DNA of 64,000 nt, from the NCBI RefSeq assembly GCF_037044555.1, contig NZ_CP146275.1:2708501-2772500 (forward strand), given 5' to 3'. Position 1 is the stretch's first letter. The number at the start of each line of letters is the position of its first letter. A program made the position numbers and the translations under genes. The notes under the pieces were generated by a model that ran no database searches, was not told the origin of the DNA, and saw only the letters and a list, made by a program, of their open reading frames with translations. Positions 55,108 through 64,000 of the stretch are shown one piece after another. The DNA is from Pelagibacterium nitratireducens. Lineage in GTDB: Bacteria > Pseudomonadota > Alphaproteobacteria > Rhizobiales > Devosiaceae.

Positions 55108-56298
55108 CTAGATGGCTCCAAGGTCTTTTCCGGCGCTGATGAAAGCGTCGATGGCAAACGAGATGTTGTCGTCGGAAAGCCCCGCCGACATCTGGGTGCG
55201 GATGCGGGCCTTGCCTTTGGGCACGACGGGGAAGGAAAAGGCGGATACCAGCACGCCCTTGTCCTGCAGTGCCTTGGCCATGCCCTGGGCCTTGACGGCG
55301 TCGTGGAGCATCACGGGGATGATCGGGGTTTCACCGGGCACGAGGTCGAAGCCGGCGTCAGCCAATGCCGAGCGGAAGCGTTTGGTGTGCCGGTCGAGCG
55401 TTGCGCGGCGGTCATCGGCCTTTTCGGCGATCTCGATGGCCTTGATGGCCCCGGCAGCCACCGAGGGCGGCAGGGCGTTTGAGAAAAGATAAGGCCGGGC
55501 GCGCTGGCGGAGGAGGTCGACAACCGGCTGAGGCCCGGCGATGAAGCCACCCATGGCGCCGCCGAGCGTTTTGCCAAAGGTGCCCGAGATGATGTCGATG
55601 CGGTTGCCCGCGCCGGTGAGGGCCGGAGTGCCCCTGCCCTTTTCGCCCAGATGGCCAGTCGCGTGGCATTCGTCGATCAGCACGGCGGCCTTGTAGGCTT
55701 CGGCGAGGTCGCAGATTTCGGGCAGCCTGGCGATATAGCCATCCATGGAGAAGACGCCATCGGTGACGATCAGTTTAAAGCGCGCACCATCGTCTTCGGC
55801 AGCCTGAAGCTGGAGGCGAAGATCGTCCATGTCAGAGGTGTGGAAGCGGTAGCGCCGGGCTTTTGACAGCCGGACGCCATCGATGATCGAAGCATGATTG
55901 AGGGTGTCGGAGATAACCGCGTCTTCGGGGCCAAGCAGAGTTTCGAAAATGCCGCCATTGGCATCAAAACACGAACCGAACAGGATCGCGTCGTCCTTTT
56001 CGAGATAGCGGGCGACGGTCTGTTCAAGCTCCTTATGCAGCTCATGAGTGCCGCAGATGAAGCGGACCGAGGCCATGCCGGAGCCATATTTTTCCAGCGC
56101 TTTGACGCTCGCTTCGACCACTTCGGGATCATTGGCAAGGCCGAGATAATTGTTGGCGCACAGATTGACCATTGTGCGACCACCAACGGTGACCTCGCCC
56201 TGCTGGGCCGATCCAATGACCATTTCAGACTTGAAAAGCCCTTCGTCGCGAATGCCGTCGAGGGTCTGGCTGAGGTGCTGGGCGAAACCGTCCATCAT
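55108..56298 (-). CDS. kbl: Glycine C-acetyltransferase (KBL)
   Basis: A 396-residue PLP enzyme that splits 2-amino-3-oxobutanoate with CoA to glycine and acetyl-CoA. ANNYLGLANDPEV, the PLP-lysine segment SGTFGKTLGGAMGGF and DECHATGHLG are typical. AAGGAG precedes the start by 9 bases. It is the first gene of the kbl-tdh operon, with no space before tdh, so the unstable intermediate can be handed on. Confidence 0.94.
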   Translation of the reverse strand: MMDGFAQHLSQTLDGIRDEGLFKSEMVIGSAQQGEVTVGGRTMVNLCANNYLGLANDPEVVEASVKALEKYGSGMASVRFICGTHELHKELEQTVARYLEKDDAILFGSCFDANGGIFETLLGPEDAVISDTLNHASIIDGVRLSKARRYRFHTSDMDDLRLQLQAAEDDGARFKLIVTDGVFSMDGYIARLPEICDLAEAYKAAVLIDECHATGHLGEKGRGTPALTGAGNRIDIISGTFGKTLGGAMGGFIAGPQPVVDLLRQRARPYLFSNALPPSVAAGAIKAIEIAEKADDRRATLDRHTKRFRSALADAGFDLVPGETPIIPVMLHDAVKAQGMAKALQDKGVLVSAFSFPVVPKGKARIRTQMSAGLSDDNISFAIDAFISAGKDLGAI

Positions 56299-56424
56299 GG
56301 TGGCTACTCCTTTTTGTTGGAGGTATTTTCCGGTATATTGGAATTTTCGTCAATGGCATTGGAGGGCCAACGTGACAGGCGTGGGGAGAGTTGCGGTGCG
56401 ATGGGAAATGTGGAGGCGCTGGGG

Positions 56425-56460
56425 GTACTGGATCCCGGATCAAGTCCGGGATGACGGTGA
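56425..56460. repeat. REP-like palindromic intergenic element, copy 2
   Basis: GTACTGGATCCCGGATC followed by GTCCGGGATGACGGTG. The stem TCCCGGA / TCCGGGA (56433-56451) has a 5-base loop. It is homologous in layout to the elements at 14729 and 61011 and lies between two same-strand genes (XRE-cupin and kbl). Confidence 0.65.
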
Positions 56461-56487
56461 GGGTGTGGCACCGGCGAGCGGAAAAGA

Positions 56488-57057
56488 TCAGTTGTAGAGC
56501 ACCACGAGCCAACCGTTGGCGAGGGCATCTGAAGTGTTGGAAATGGCGTGGGGCACGTCGGCGGCATAGCGTGCGACTTCGCCTGCGGTCAGGGCGGTCG
56601 TCGTTTCGCCGCTGGTGATGGCAATACCGTCGGTGAGCGCGGTGAAATGCTCGCGGGTGCGCGGGGCATGGGCGGCACTGACAAGAGCGCCGCCGGGCTC
56701 GATTTCGACCTGATACCACTCGGTCTTGCCAGCCAGGGCGGGCGGGGAGAGAATTTTCAGCCGACAGGCGCCATCGGGAGAGGCGATCAAGGGGACATGA
56801 TCGGCCGGGACGATGTCGATAAGCGCCGATTTCCGGGCCACCGCGTCACCGGACACGAGATCGGAAAATTCGATATTGAGGGCCTGGGTGAGGCTCCAGA
56901 CGACGGCAAAGGTGGGATTGGTTTCACTGCGCTCGATCTGGCTGAGCATGGAGCGCGACACCCCGGAGAGCTTGGCCAGTTGCTCCAGCGTCAGATGCCG
57001 GGCCTTGCGGGCCATCTGGATCACCGGGCCGATTTGTGGTGGGGTCGTCTCGCTCAT
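56488..57057 (-). CDS. XRE-family regulator with C-terminal cupin domain
   Basis: A 189-residue protein with an N-terminal helix-turn-helix (LTLEQLAKLSGVSRSMLSQIE at about 18-38, in part) and a cupin_2 domain from about residue 110 to the end, with EIEPGGALVSAAHAP and SGETTTALTAGEVARY. Such regulators often control amino-acid or amine metabolism and bind the small ligand in the cupin. Its place between kbl-tdh and divergent putA suggests a role in amino-acid catabolism, which is inference. Confidence 0.85.
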   Translation of the reverse strand: MSETTPPQIGPVIQMARKARHLTLEQLAKLSGVSRSMLSQIERSETNPTFAVVWSLTQALNIEFSDLVSGDAVARKSALIDIVPADHVPLIASPDGACRLKILSPPALAGKTEWYQVEIEPGGALVSAAHAPRTREHFTALTDGIAITSGETTTALTAGEVARYAADVPHAISNTSDALANGWLVVLYN

Positions 57058-57163
57058 AGGCCCACGCTTTTAGAGAGGAAACGCCGGGCCGGCAACTGAC
57101 GGAGAATCAGCCGGCATTCCTCCAAGCATACGTCGTGTGGACGGCGCTTCGTTGCACCTGCCG

Positions 57164-57197
57164 TATAATTCATGGAATTTAGGCAAAAATTCTGCCT
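57164..57197 (+). promoter_or_regulatory. Putative putA promoter and nested dyads
   Basis: TATAAT at 57164-57169 is a good -10 with a weak -35. Just downstream, two nested inverted repeats overlap the expected start of transcription: GAATTT / AAATTC (57175-57192) and AGGCA / TGCCT (57181-57197). These resemble an operator, perhaps for an Lrp/PutR-type or the neighbouring XRE regulator. Confidence 0.35.
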
Positions 57198-57309
57198 TTT
57201 TTACGATGATCGGCTTTCTTATCACCTAGACCTCCGGGGGAACTGACTTAGTTTTTGCGCCATTGAAAGTCCATGTTCGCCCAGTTGGGCCAAAGGAGAC
57301 CTTGCGTCT

Positions 57310-60300
57310 ATGCCGGCATCGCACACTTCCCCTTTCGAAGCGTTTTCGGATCGTCCGCTCAAGACCGATACGGCGCTGCGCGAAGCGATCACTTCGGCCT
57401 ATCGGTTGGCCGAGACCGAAGTCGTTCCGGCCCTGATCGAGGCTGCAGCCGTCGATCCGAAACGGGCAAAGGCCATTCGCGCTACCGCAGAAAAGGCCGT
57501 CAAAGGCATCCGCGCCAAGGGCAATGGCGGCGGGGTCGAGGGGTTGATGCACGAATATGCGCTCTCGAGCCAGGAGGGCATCGCGCTTATGTGCCTGGCC
57601 GAGGCGCTGTTGCGCACGCCCGACAATTCCACCCGCGACCTTTTGATTGCTGACAAGATTGCACCGGGCAACTGGCAGAAACATCTCGGACTCGACCGTT
57701 CGGTGTTCGTCAACGCGGCGACCTGGGGGCTGGTTGTGACCGGCAAGCTCGTGACGCCCGTCGATGAATCGGGATTGTCCAATGCGCTGTCGCGGATCGT
57801 GGCGCGGTCGGGCGAGCCGGTGATCCGGGCCGGTGTGAAAATGGCGATGCGCATGCTGGGCGAACAATTCGTCGCCGGGCAGGACATCGGCGAAGCGCTC
57901 AAGAACGCCAGATCGTGGGAGGCCAAGGGGTTTGGCTATTCCTACGACATGCTGGGAGAGGCCGCGACCACCGCCCATGACGCCGAGCGGTATATGGCCG
58001 AATATGTCGGGGCGATCCATGCCATCGGTAAGGCCTCGGCGGGCAAAGGACCCTATGGAGGGCCGGGCATCTCGATCAAGCTTTCGGCGCTGCACCCGCG
58101 CTATGCCCGCACCAAGTATGATCGTGTGATGGCAGAATTGTTGCCGCGTCTCAAGGCGCTGGCGGCGCTGGCGAAATCCTACGACATCGGGCTCAACATC
58201 GATGCGGAAGAGATGGACCGGCTCGAACTCTCGCTCGATCTGCTCGAAGCGCTGGCCACCGATCCAGATTTCGACGGCTGGAATGGGATCGGATTCGTGG
58301 TTCAGGCCTATTCCAAGCGGTGCCCTCTCGTTCTGGACTGGATCATCGATCTGGCCCGGCGCTCGGGGCACCGGATCATGGTGCGGCTGGTCAAGGGCGC
58401 GTATTGGGACAGCGAGATCAAGCGCGCGCAGATGGACGGGCTTGAAGACTTTCCGGTGTTTACCCGCAAGGTGCATACCGATGTGAGCTATATCGCCTGC
58501 GCCAAGAAGCTGCTGGCGGCGCGGGACGTGGTGTTTCCGCAGTTTGCGACGCACAACGCGCAGACCATGGCGACGATTTATGAATTGGCCGGGTCCGATT
58601 TTGAGCTCGGCAGCTATGAATTCCAGTGCCTGCACGGCATGGGCGAACCGCTTTACGAGCAGGTGGTGCCCAAGGACAAGCTGAACCGTCCCTGCCGCAT
58701 CTACGCGCCGGTGGGGAGTCACGAAACGCTGCTGGCCTATCTGGTGCGGCGACTGCTCGAAAATGGCGCCAATTCAAGCTTCGTCAATCAGATCGCCGAC
58801 GAGGACGTCCCCGTGGACCGGCTGATTGCCGATCCGGTCGAGATGGCGCGGCAGATTGCGCCGGTCGGCACCCCTCACGAGCAGATCGATCTGCCAAAAG
58901 ACATTCTGGCGGCGGGACGCCGCAATTCACGCGGGATCGACCTGTCCAACGAGCAGGTTCTGCGGGCCCTGGAAAAGAGCCTGAAGGCCGGCGCCGAACG
59001 GGCGTGGGTGGCAAAGGCCGAGGACGCGAAGGGCGAAGCCCGGCCCGTTCTCAATCCTGCCGATCATCGCGACGTGGTTGGCGAAGTGATCGAGCCTTCG
59101 GTGGACCAGATCGACGCCATCATGGCCAGGGCACAGCGCGCTGCTTCAGGATGGGCGACAACACCGCCCGCCGAACGCGGCGCGATGCTGATGCGGGCGG
59201 CGGGCGCCATGGAGAGCCAGATGGAAATCTTCATGTCGCTGGCCATGCGCGAAGCCGGCAAGACGGCAGCCAATGCGATTGCCGAAGTGCGCGAGGCGGT
59301 CGATTTCCTGCGCTATTACGGCAAGCAGGTCAAAGAGAGCTTTGCCAACGACACCCATATCCCTCTGGGGCCGGTGGTGTGCATTTCGCCGTGGAATTTC
59401 CCGCTTGCGATCTTTACCGGGCAGATGTCGGCGGCGCTTGTCGCGGGCAACCCGGTGATTGCCAAGCCGGCCGAGGAAACGCCGCTGATTGCGCAATTGG
59501 CGGTCGATTTGATGCACGCCGCCGGCGTGCCGGCCGATGTGCTGCAGTTTGCACCGGGCGACGGCAAGGTGGGCGCGGCGCTGGTCGGGCATCAAGCAAC
59601 ATGCGGGGTGATGTTTACCGGGTCGACCGAGGTAGCGCGGCTGATCCAGAAACAACTGGCCGGCCGGACACTGGCCAATGGCACACCGGTTCCGCTGGTA
59701 GCGGAAACCGGCGGACAGAATGCTCTGGTGGTGGATTCCTCGGCGCTGACCGAACAGGTGGTGCTGGACGTCCTGGCTTCTGCCTTCGACAGCGCCGGAC
59801 AGCGCTGTTCGGCGCTGCGGGTATTGTGCCTGCAGGAGGAAGTGGCCGACAAGACACTCGACATGCTCAAGGGCGCGATGGCCCAACTCGATATCGGCAA
59901 TCCCGACCGGCTGACGATTGACGTGGGACCGGTGATTACCGCCGAGGCCCGCGATGGGATCAATGGGCATATCGAGGCGATGCGCGCCAAGGGCTGCGCG
60001 GTAACGCAGCTCGATCTGCCCGAATTGGCGGAACAAGGGACCTATGTGCCGCCAACGCTGATCGAATTGGGCGATATTTCAGAGCTGGGGCGCGAAGTGT
60101 TCGGGCCGGTGCTGCATGTGGTGCGCTTCAAGCGCAAGAACCTCGATGGGTTGCTCGAAAAGATCAACGCGCTGGGCTATGGGCTGACTTTCGGGCTCCA
60201 TACGCGGATCGACGCGACGATTGCGGAGGTTTCGGCCAGAATCGAGGTGGGCAATATCTACGTCAACCGCAACCAGATCGGCGCCGTTGTGGGTGTGCAG

Positions 60301-60978
60301 CCGTTTGGGGGACACGGGCTGTCGGGCACCGGCCCCAAGGCTGGTGGCCCGCTTTATCTGCGACGGTTGGTACAAACGACCAGCCAGACGGTCTGGGGGT
60401 TGCCGGCGCGTCAGGCCGGTCCGACGTTGGTGACGCTGGCCGAATGGTTGCGTGGCAACAGCCAGGACGATCTGGCCGAGGTGACGCTGAATTATGCCAA
60501 CCATCCGGCCATCAACGCCTTTTCCGAGCTGGACGGGCCTGTGGGTGAGCGCAACACTTATCTGACCAAACCAAAGGGCAAGGTTCTGCTCAGCGCAAGG
60601 ACACTGACCGGGCTTGTGCATGGGCTTGCGGCAGGACTGGCAGCGGGAAATCAGATGCTGGTCGAGGCTTTTGGTGATCTGGGATCAGTGGTTCGCGACC
60701 TGCCTGAGGACATCAGACAGCGCGTTGAAATGGTGCGCGAAATCGGTTCGGGCGCGGCTCGGGCGGTTCTGGTGGAAGGCGACGGCGAAGCCGTGACCGC
60801 GATGAGCAAGGCCGTTGCGGAGTGGGACGGCCCGATCGTGACCGTGCAGGGCGTTTCGAGCGAAGCGCTGGAGCATGGCGAGGCGGTGTTCGCCATCGAT
60901 CTGCTGGTCGATGAGGTTTCGACCAGCGTCAATACGGCAGCGGCTGGGGGCAATGCAAGCCTGATGGCGCTGGCCTGA
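57310..60978 (+). CDS. putA: Bifunctional proline dehydrogenase / P5C dehydrogenase
   Basis: A 1222-residue PutA oxidising proline to glutamate in two linked steps. The FAD proline dehydrogenase barrel lies at about residues 130-470 ([41 protein letters not shown]). The aldehyde dehydrogenase domain lies at about 540-1010, with Glu799 in AETGGQNA and catalytic Cys833 in [10 protein letters not shown]. The C-terminal 200 residues are the extra domain of long type B PutAs. There is no N-terminal ribbon-helix-helix DNA-binding domain, so it is not an autorepressor. Confidence 0.95.
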   Translation: MPASHTSPFEAFSDRPLKTDTALREAITSAYRLAETEVVPALIEAAAVDPKRAKAIRATAEKAVKGIRAKGNGGGVEGLMHEYALSSQEGIALMCLAEALLRTPDNSTRDLLIADKIAPGNWQKHLGLDRSVFVNAATWGLVVTGKLVTPVDESGLSNALSRIVARSGEPVIRAGVKMAMRMLGEQFVAGQDIGEALKNARSWEAKGFGYSYDMLGEAATTAHDAERYMAEYVGAIHAIGKASAGKGPYGGPGISIKLSALHPRYARTKYDRVMAELLPRLKALAALAKSYDIGLNIDAEEMDRLELSLDLLEALATDPDFDGWNGIGFVVQAYSKRCPLVLDWIIDLARRSGHRIMVRLVKGAYWDSEIKRAQMDGLEDFPVFTRKVHTDVSYIACAKKLLAARDVVFPQFATHNAQTMATIYELAGSDFELGSYEFQCLHGMGEPLYEQVVPKDKLNRPCRIYAPVGSHETLLAYLVRRLLENGANSSFVNQIADEDVPVDRLIADPVEMARQIAPVGTPHEQIDLPKDILAAGRRNSRGIDLSNEQVLRALEKSLKAGAERAWVAKAEDAKGEARPVLNPADHRDVVGEVIEPSVDQIDAIMARAQRAASGWATTPPAERGAMLMRAAGAMESQMEIFMSLAMREAGKTAANAIAEVREAVDFLRYYGKQVKESFANDTHIPLGPVVCISPWNFPLAIFTGQMSAALVAGNPVIAKPAEETPLIAQLAVDLMHAAGVPADVLQFAPGDGKVGAALVGHQATCGVMFTGSTEVARLIQKQLAGRTLANGTPVPLVAETGGQNALVVDSSALTEQVVLDVLASAFDSAGQRCSALRVLCLQEEVADKTLDMLKGAMAQLDIGNPDRLTIDVGPVITAEARDGINGHIEAMRAKGCAVTQLDLPELAEQGTYVPPTLIELGDISELGREVFGPVLHVVRFKRKNLDGLLEKINALGYGLTFGLHTRIDATIAEVSARIEVGNIYVNRNQIGAVVGVQPFGGHGLSGTGPKAGGPLYLRRLVQTTSQTVWGLPARQAGPTLVTLAEWLRGNSQDDLAEVTLNYANHPAINAFSELDGPVGERNTYLTKPKGKVLLSARTLTGLVHGLAAGLAAGNQMLVEAFGDLGSVVRDLPEDIRQRVEMVREIGSGAARAVLVEGDGEAVTAMSKAVAEWDGPIVTVQGVSSEALEHGEAVFAIDLLVDEVSTSVNTAAAGGNASLMALA

Positions 60979-61010
60979 GAATGCCTTATCGTGCCTTCTT
61001 GCGAGCGTCA

Positions 61011-61102
61011 TCCCGGGCAAAGACCCGGGATCCGGCAGGCGGGAGAGCCGGTGATTCCAGCTGACGCGCTGAGTGTACTGGACCCCGGCTTAGGGCCGGG
61101 GT
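61011..61102. repeat. REP-like composite of two inverted elements, copy 3
   Basis: Two hairpins face each other: TCCCGGG / CCCGGGA (61011-61030) and ACCCCGGC / GCCGGGGT (61082-61102). The first is the reverse complement of the element type seen at 14729; the second matches TACTGGA...GGGTGACA. The pair lies between convergent putA and pyrC, where it could also act as a bidirectional terminator. Confidence 0.7.
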
Positions 61103-61155
61103 GACAGGGTGGTGGATTGATAAGATATTGAGCCGCCACGCAAATTTCGATGGTG

Positions 61156-62493
61156 CTATGGTTGAGGGACCAGGGTTTCCATGAAGTGGATGGGCTGGCC
61201 CTTTGCGGGGGTGACGAGTTGGCCATCCCACATGACTGTGTTGCCGCGAATTATCGTGCCGACCGGCCAGCCTTTGACCGAGACGCCGTCATAGGGCGTC
61301 CAGCCGGCTTTTGACGCGACCCAGTCATTGGTGATGGTTTCGGTGCGGTTCATATCAACGATGGTGAGATCGGCATCGTAGCCGACGGCCACCCTGCCCT
61401 TGCGGGCGAGATTGAACAGACGGTTGGGGCCGTGGCTGGTCATATCGACAAAGCGTTGCAGGCTGAGCCGGCCGGCATTGACGTGGTCGAGCATGATGGG
61501 AACCAGGGTCTGCACGCCGGTCATTCCCGAAGGCGAAGACGGGTAGGGCTTTTCCTTTTCCGCGCGCGTATGGGGGGCGTGATCGGAGCCGAGAATGTCG
61601 GCAACACCATTGGCGACCCCCTGCCAGATGCCCTCGCGGTGTTCGGCGTCGCGGACCGGCGGGTTCATCTGAGCGTAGGTTCCCAGCCTTGTGTAGGCGG
61701 TTTCGTCCAGCGTCAGATGGTGCGGAGTGACTTCGACCGAGGCAACGTCCTTGTGATCGGCGAGGAAGGCAATTTCTTCTTTTGTCGAGATGTGGAGAAC
61801 ATGAATGCGCTTGCCGGTCTTGCGGGCGATGCGCACAAGGCGTTCGGTGCATTGGAGCGCTGCCTGCGGGTCACGCCAGATTGGGTGGGAGGACGGGTCA
61901 CCTTCAACGCGAAGGTCCTTGCGCTCTTCGAGCCGGTATTCGTCTTCGGCGTGAAAGGCGGCGCGGCGGGAGATGGCCGACAGGATCGCTTCGACGCCAT
62001 CATCGTCGGCGACCAGAAGGGAGCCGGTGGACGAGCCCATGAAGACCTTTACGCCCGCACAGCCGGGGAGGCGTTCGAGTTGAGGCAGTTCGGCGACGTT
62101 TTCGCGGGTGCCGCCGATATAGAAGGCGAAATCGCAATGCATGCGATCGGTGGCCCGGGCAATCTTGTCCTCGAAGGTCTCGCGGGTGGTGGTCAGGGGG
62201 TTGGTGTTGGGCATTTCGAAAACGCCGGTAACCCCGCCCATGACTGCAGAGAGTGAGCCTGACTGCAAATCTTCCTTGTGGTCGAGGCCGGGCTCGCGGA
62301 AATGGACCTGGGTATCGATGACGCCGGGAAGGATGGTAAGGCCGATGCAGTCGACATCGTTATCGGCGGTATCGGACAAGAGCGAGCCGATGGCGGCAAT
62401 GCGCCCCTTGATGATGCCGATATCGGCGCTACCTATGCCATCGTGGTTGACCAGCGTGCCGCCCCGGAAAATCGTATCGAAGTGGCGACTCAT
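61156..62493 (-). CDS. pyrC: Dihydroorotase
   Basis: A 445-residue amidohydrolase of the dihydroorotase type used in pyrimidine synthesis. The metal motif HFREPG (about residue 64), the candidate carboxylated Lys in GVKVFMGSS, His residues in HVLHIST and VTPHHLT, and Asp in GSDHAPHT are all present. Related allantoinases and hydantoinases share these motifs, so the precise substrate is a family-level call. It is divergent from ygfZ with 72 bases between. Confidence 0.85.
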   Translation of the reverse strand: MSRHFDTIFRGGTLVNHDGIGSADIGIIKGRIAAIGSLLSDTADNDVDCIGLTILPGVIDTQVHFREPGLDHKEDLQSGSLSAVMGGVTGVFEMPNTNPLTTTRETFEDKIARATDRMHCDFAFYIGGTRENVAELPQLERLPGCAGVKVFMGSSTGSLLVADDDGVEAILSAISRRAAFHAEDEYRLEERKDLRVEGDPSSHPIWRDPQAALQCTERLVRIARKTGKRIHVLHISTKEEIAFLADHKDVASVEVTPHHLTLDETAYTRLGTYAQMNPPVRDAEHREGIWQGVANGVADILGSDHAPHTRAEKEKPYPSSPSGMTGVQTLVPIMLDHVNAGRLSLQRFVDMTSHGPNRLFNLARKGRVAVGYDADLTIVDMNRTETITNDWVASKAGWTPYDGVSVKGWPVGTIIRGNTVMWDGQLVTPAKGQPIHFMETLVPQP

Positions 62494-62565
62494 GGCATAC
62501 CTCCGGCTCGGCGACTGAATGGGGCGGGTTTAACGGATGGCACAGGAACAAGGCAAGGGCAGCAT

Positions 62566-63396
62566 ATGACAATCGAAAAGCGCGTCGACCGGGTGACCTT
62601 CAAAATTTCCGGTCCGGATGCGACCCATCTTCTCCATGATGTCCTGACCCCGCCTGTCCTCGAGGATGGCGAGGCGCGCTGGTTTGCGCTGCTGGCGCCG
62701 CAGGGCAAGTTGCTCGCCGAAGGACTGATCGGGTGGGCCGATGGCGCCCATTGGCTCGATGTTCCGGCCGCAGTGACCGAGAACTTCTTCAAGCGCATGA
62801 AGATGTATCGGCTGCGGGCCAAGATGGACATCGAGATGCTGGCCGAGACTCATGCGGTGGGCTGGTCGGCAGACGCGCCCGAGACGGGGATCGTCCATCG
62901 CGACGGACGCGGCGAAGGATTGGGATATCGGGTGATTGCTGCTCTCGCGGACGCTGAAGATTGGGCCGAGGGCACGGGGCAAGCCAAGGCGCGCATTGCG
63001 GCGGGCATTGCCGAGATGGGCCCGGACTTCGCGACCGAGGAGGTATTTCCGCACGATATCGGGATGGATCATCTGGGCGGTGTCGATTTCAAGAAGGGCT
63101 GTTATGTGGGCCAGGAAGTGGTGTCACGCATGCAGCATCGCGGCACGGCGCGGCGGCGGCCGGTGATCGTATCGGGCATCGTGGCGGGCGCGCGCGGCGA
63201 TGCGGTGGTGATCGGAGGGAAAAGCGTCGGCACGCTCGGCGGCGTCGTGGGCGGAACGTCCGTTGCGATTGCCCGGATCGACAAGATCACCCATGGCAGC
63301 GCAGCCAGCGTGGCGGGTGCTCCGGTCTCGCTTGCCCTGCCCCAATGGGCGCGCTACGATTTTGCAACGCCGGGCGGCGATTCCGAAGACGATTAG
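62566..63396 (+). CDS. ygfZ: YgfZ/GcvT-domain folate-binding Fe-S repair factor
   Basis: A 276-residue GcvT-like protein with the diagnostic YgfZ motif KGCYVGQE around Cys179, then VVSRMQHRGTARRRP. YgfZ uses tetrahydrofolate to help make or repair iron-sulfur enzymes. Start ATG at 62566 (MTIEKRVDR) with AAGGGC upstream. It is shortly followed (11 bases) by the HD-domain gene, suggesting one transcript. Confidence 0.9.
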   Translation: MTIEKRVDRVTFKISGPDATHLLHDVLTPPVLEDGEARWFALLAPQGKLLAEGLIGWADGAHWLDVPAAVTENFFKRMKMYRLRAKMDIEMLAETHAVGWSADAPETGIVHRDGRGEGLGYRVIAALADAEDWAEGTGQAKARIAAGIAEMGPDFATEEVFPHDIGMDHLGGVDFKKGCYVGQEVVSRMQHRGTARRRPVIVSGIVAGARGDAVVIGGKSVGTLGGVVGGTSVAIARIDKITHGSAASVAGAPVSLALPQWARYDFATPGGDSEDD

Positions 63397-63407
63397 GATC
63401 GAGGACA

Positions 63408-64000
63408 ATGGCACGCGCACAATCCCGCGCCTGGCAGCGCATGCTTTCGGGACGTCGCCTCGATCTGTTGGACCCCTCCCCGATCGATGTGGAACTGTCC
63501 GATATCGCGCACGGGCTGGCGCGGGTGGCCCGCTGGAACGGGCAGACCAAGGGCGATTATGCGTTTTCGGTGGCCCAGCATTCGGTGCTGGTGCTCGAGA
63601 TCGCTTCGGCCATGGATCCCGAGATCGATGACCGGGGGCGGCTCTACGCCCTGCTCCACGACGCCCCGGAATATGTGATGGGCGACATCATCTCCCCCTT
63701 CAAGGCCGCCATGGGCGGCAATTATCGTGATGTCGAGGCGCGTCTGCTCGGCGCCATCCATATCCGCTTCGGCCTGCCGGCCATAGCGCCGGCGGCGCTG
63801 AAAAAGCTCATCAAACGGGCAGACCGCGAGGCTGCCTTTTTCGAGGCGGTCAATCTTGCCGGTTTTGCGCCCGATGAAGCGCGGAAATTTTTTGGAGAGC
63901 CGAGCTTGGCCGGGTTTGATCTTCCCGGCTTTGACCGGCTGATCCGGCCATGGCCGACCCAGCAGGCGCACGATCACTTCGTGGATGTGTTCGAAAGCCT
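63408..64000 (+). CDS. HD-domain phosphohydrolase, cut by the window end
   Basis: The first 197 codons of a gene open to the window end, starting MARAQSRAWQRMLSGRRLDL. The HD residues fit the YfbR/HDDC2-like group: His in VAQHSVLVLEIA, His-Asp in YALLHDAPEYVMGDI and Asp in IKRADREAA. This group includes 5'-deoxynucleotidases, but many members are uncharacterised. The stop codon lies outside the window, so the full length is unknown. Confidence 0.85.
   Translation, partial: MARAQSRAWQRMLSGRRLDLLDPSPIDVELSDIAHGLARVARWNGQTKGDYAFSVAQHSVLVLEIASAMDPEIDDRGRLYALLHDAPEYVMGDIISPFKAAMGGNYRDVEARLLGAIHIRFGLPAIAPAALKKLIKRADREAAFFEAVNLAGFAPDEARKFFGEPSLAGFDLPGFDRLIRPWPTQQAHDHFVDVFES

Noticed and set aside
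57226..58722. A 498-codon minus-strand frame opposite the start of putA
   Set aside because: It is antisense to a clear PutA barrel and shows no domain; composition is typical of a shadow.
1..64000. CRISPR array, prophage, insertion sequence or toxin-antitoxin pair
   Set aside because: I looked for regularly spaced repeats, transposase and integrase motifs and small paired genes, and found none that I could support.

Overview
The window reads as ordinary chromosome of a GC-rich alphaproteobacterium of the order Hyphomicrobiales. Devosiaceae (Devosia/Pelagibacterium-like) is my best guess, but that is inference. The grounds are a MucR/Ros zinc-finger regulator, a stand-alone DnaA-domain-IV protein, TIGR02301 and TIGR03808 family proteins, a group III truncated haemoglobin, and the gene order pdxH - dnaJ-like - ribB - aroC - histidine phosphatase - fabI. 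I see no insertion sequence, integrase, prophage, CRISPR array or rRNA.

Layout. 0-7 kb: a DnaA-domain protein, mucR and a complete overlapping seven-gene Mrp Na+/H+ antiporter operon (mrpA to mrpG, minus strand). 7-17 kb: msrB, oligopeptidase B, Fe-type superoxide dismutase, a degenerate receiver protein, a LOG-like protein, a HerA-like ATPase, a Tat-exported beta-helix protein, a zinc-type asparaginase, an SH3 protein and a PadR regulator. 17-28.5 kb: the most accessory-looking part. It is a minus-strand catabolic operon with a LysR gene, a MaoC/FAS1-like hydratase, a CaiB/BaiF CoA-transferase, a CitE-like CoA-ester lyase, a tripartite tricarboxylate transporter (TctC plus a fused TctA-TctB), an SDR and an RraA-family protein, with a pcaD-like lactonase beyond. 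28.3-32.4 kb: a DJ-1/PfpI remnant, tRNA-Gln and tRNA-Pro, then two exported alpha/beta hydrolases. 32.4-57 kb: mostly housekeeping (ndh, bioY, pdxH, tsaC, xseB, SCO, tlyA, ribB, aroC, fabI, SRAP, NUDIX, lipid kinase, tdh-kbl). 57-64 kb: XRE-cupin regulator, putA, pyrC, ygfZ and an HD-domain protein cut by the window end.

How genes work together. Mrp, MsrB and SodB point to salt/alkali and oxidative stress. The 18-27 kb operon has the import, CoA-activation, hydration and CoA-ester cleavage classes used for C5 dicarboxylates (itaconate, mesaconate, citramalate), ending in pyruvate plus acetyl-CoA. The substrate is inferred, not shown. Tdh-Kbl (threonine to glycine plus acetyl-CoA) and PutA (proline to glutamate) form an amino-acid catabolism block. 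Several proteins have lost family-defining residues: the receiver acidic pair, the LOG motif, the SDR Tyr/Lys, the RibA-like zinc ligands and the Tdh structural-zinc cysteines. Several perfect dyads stand where operators would be expected.
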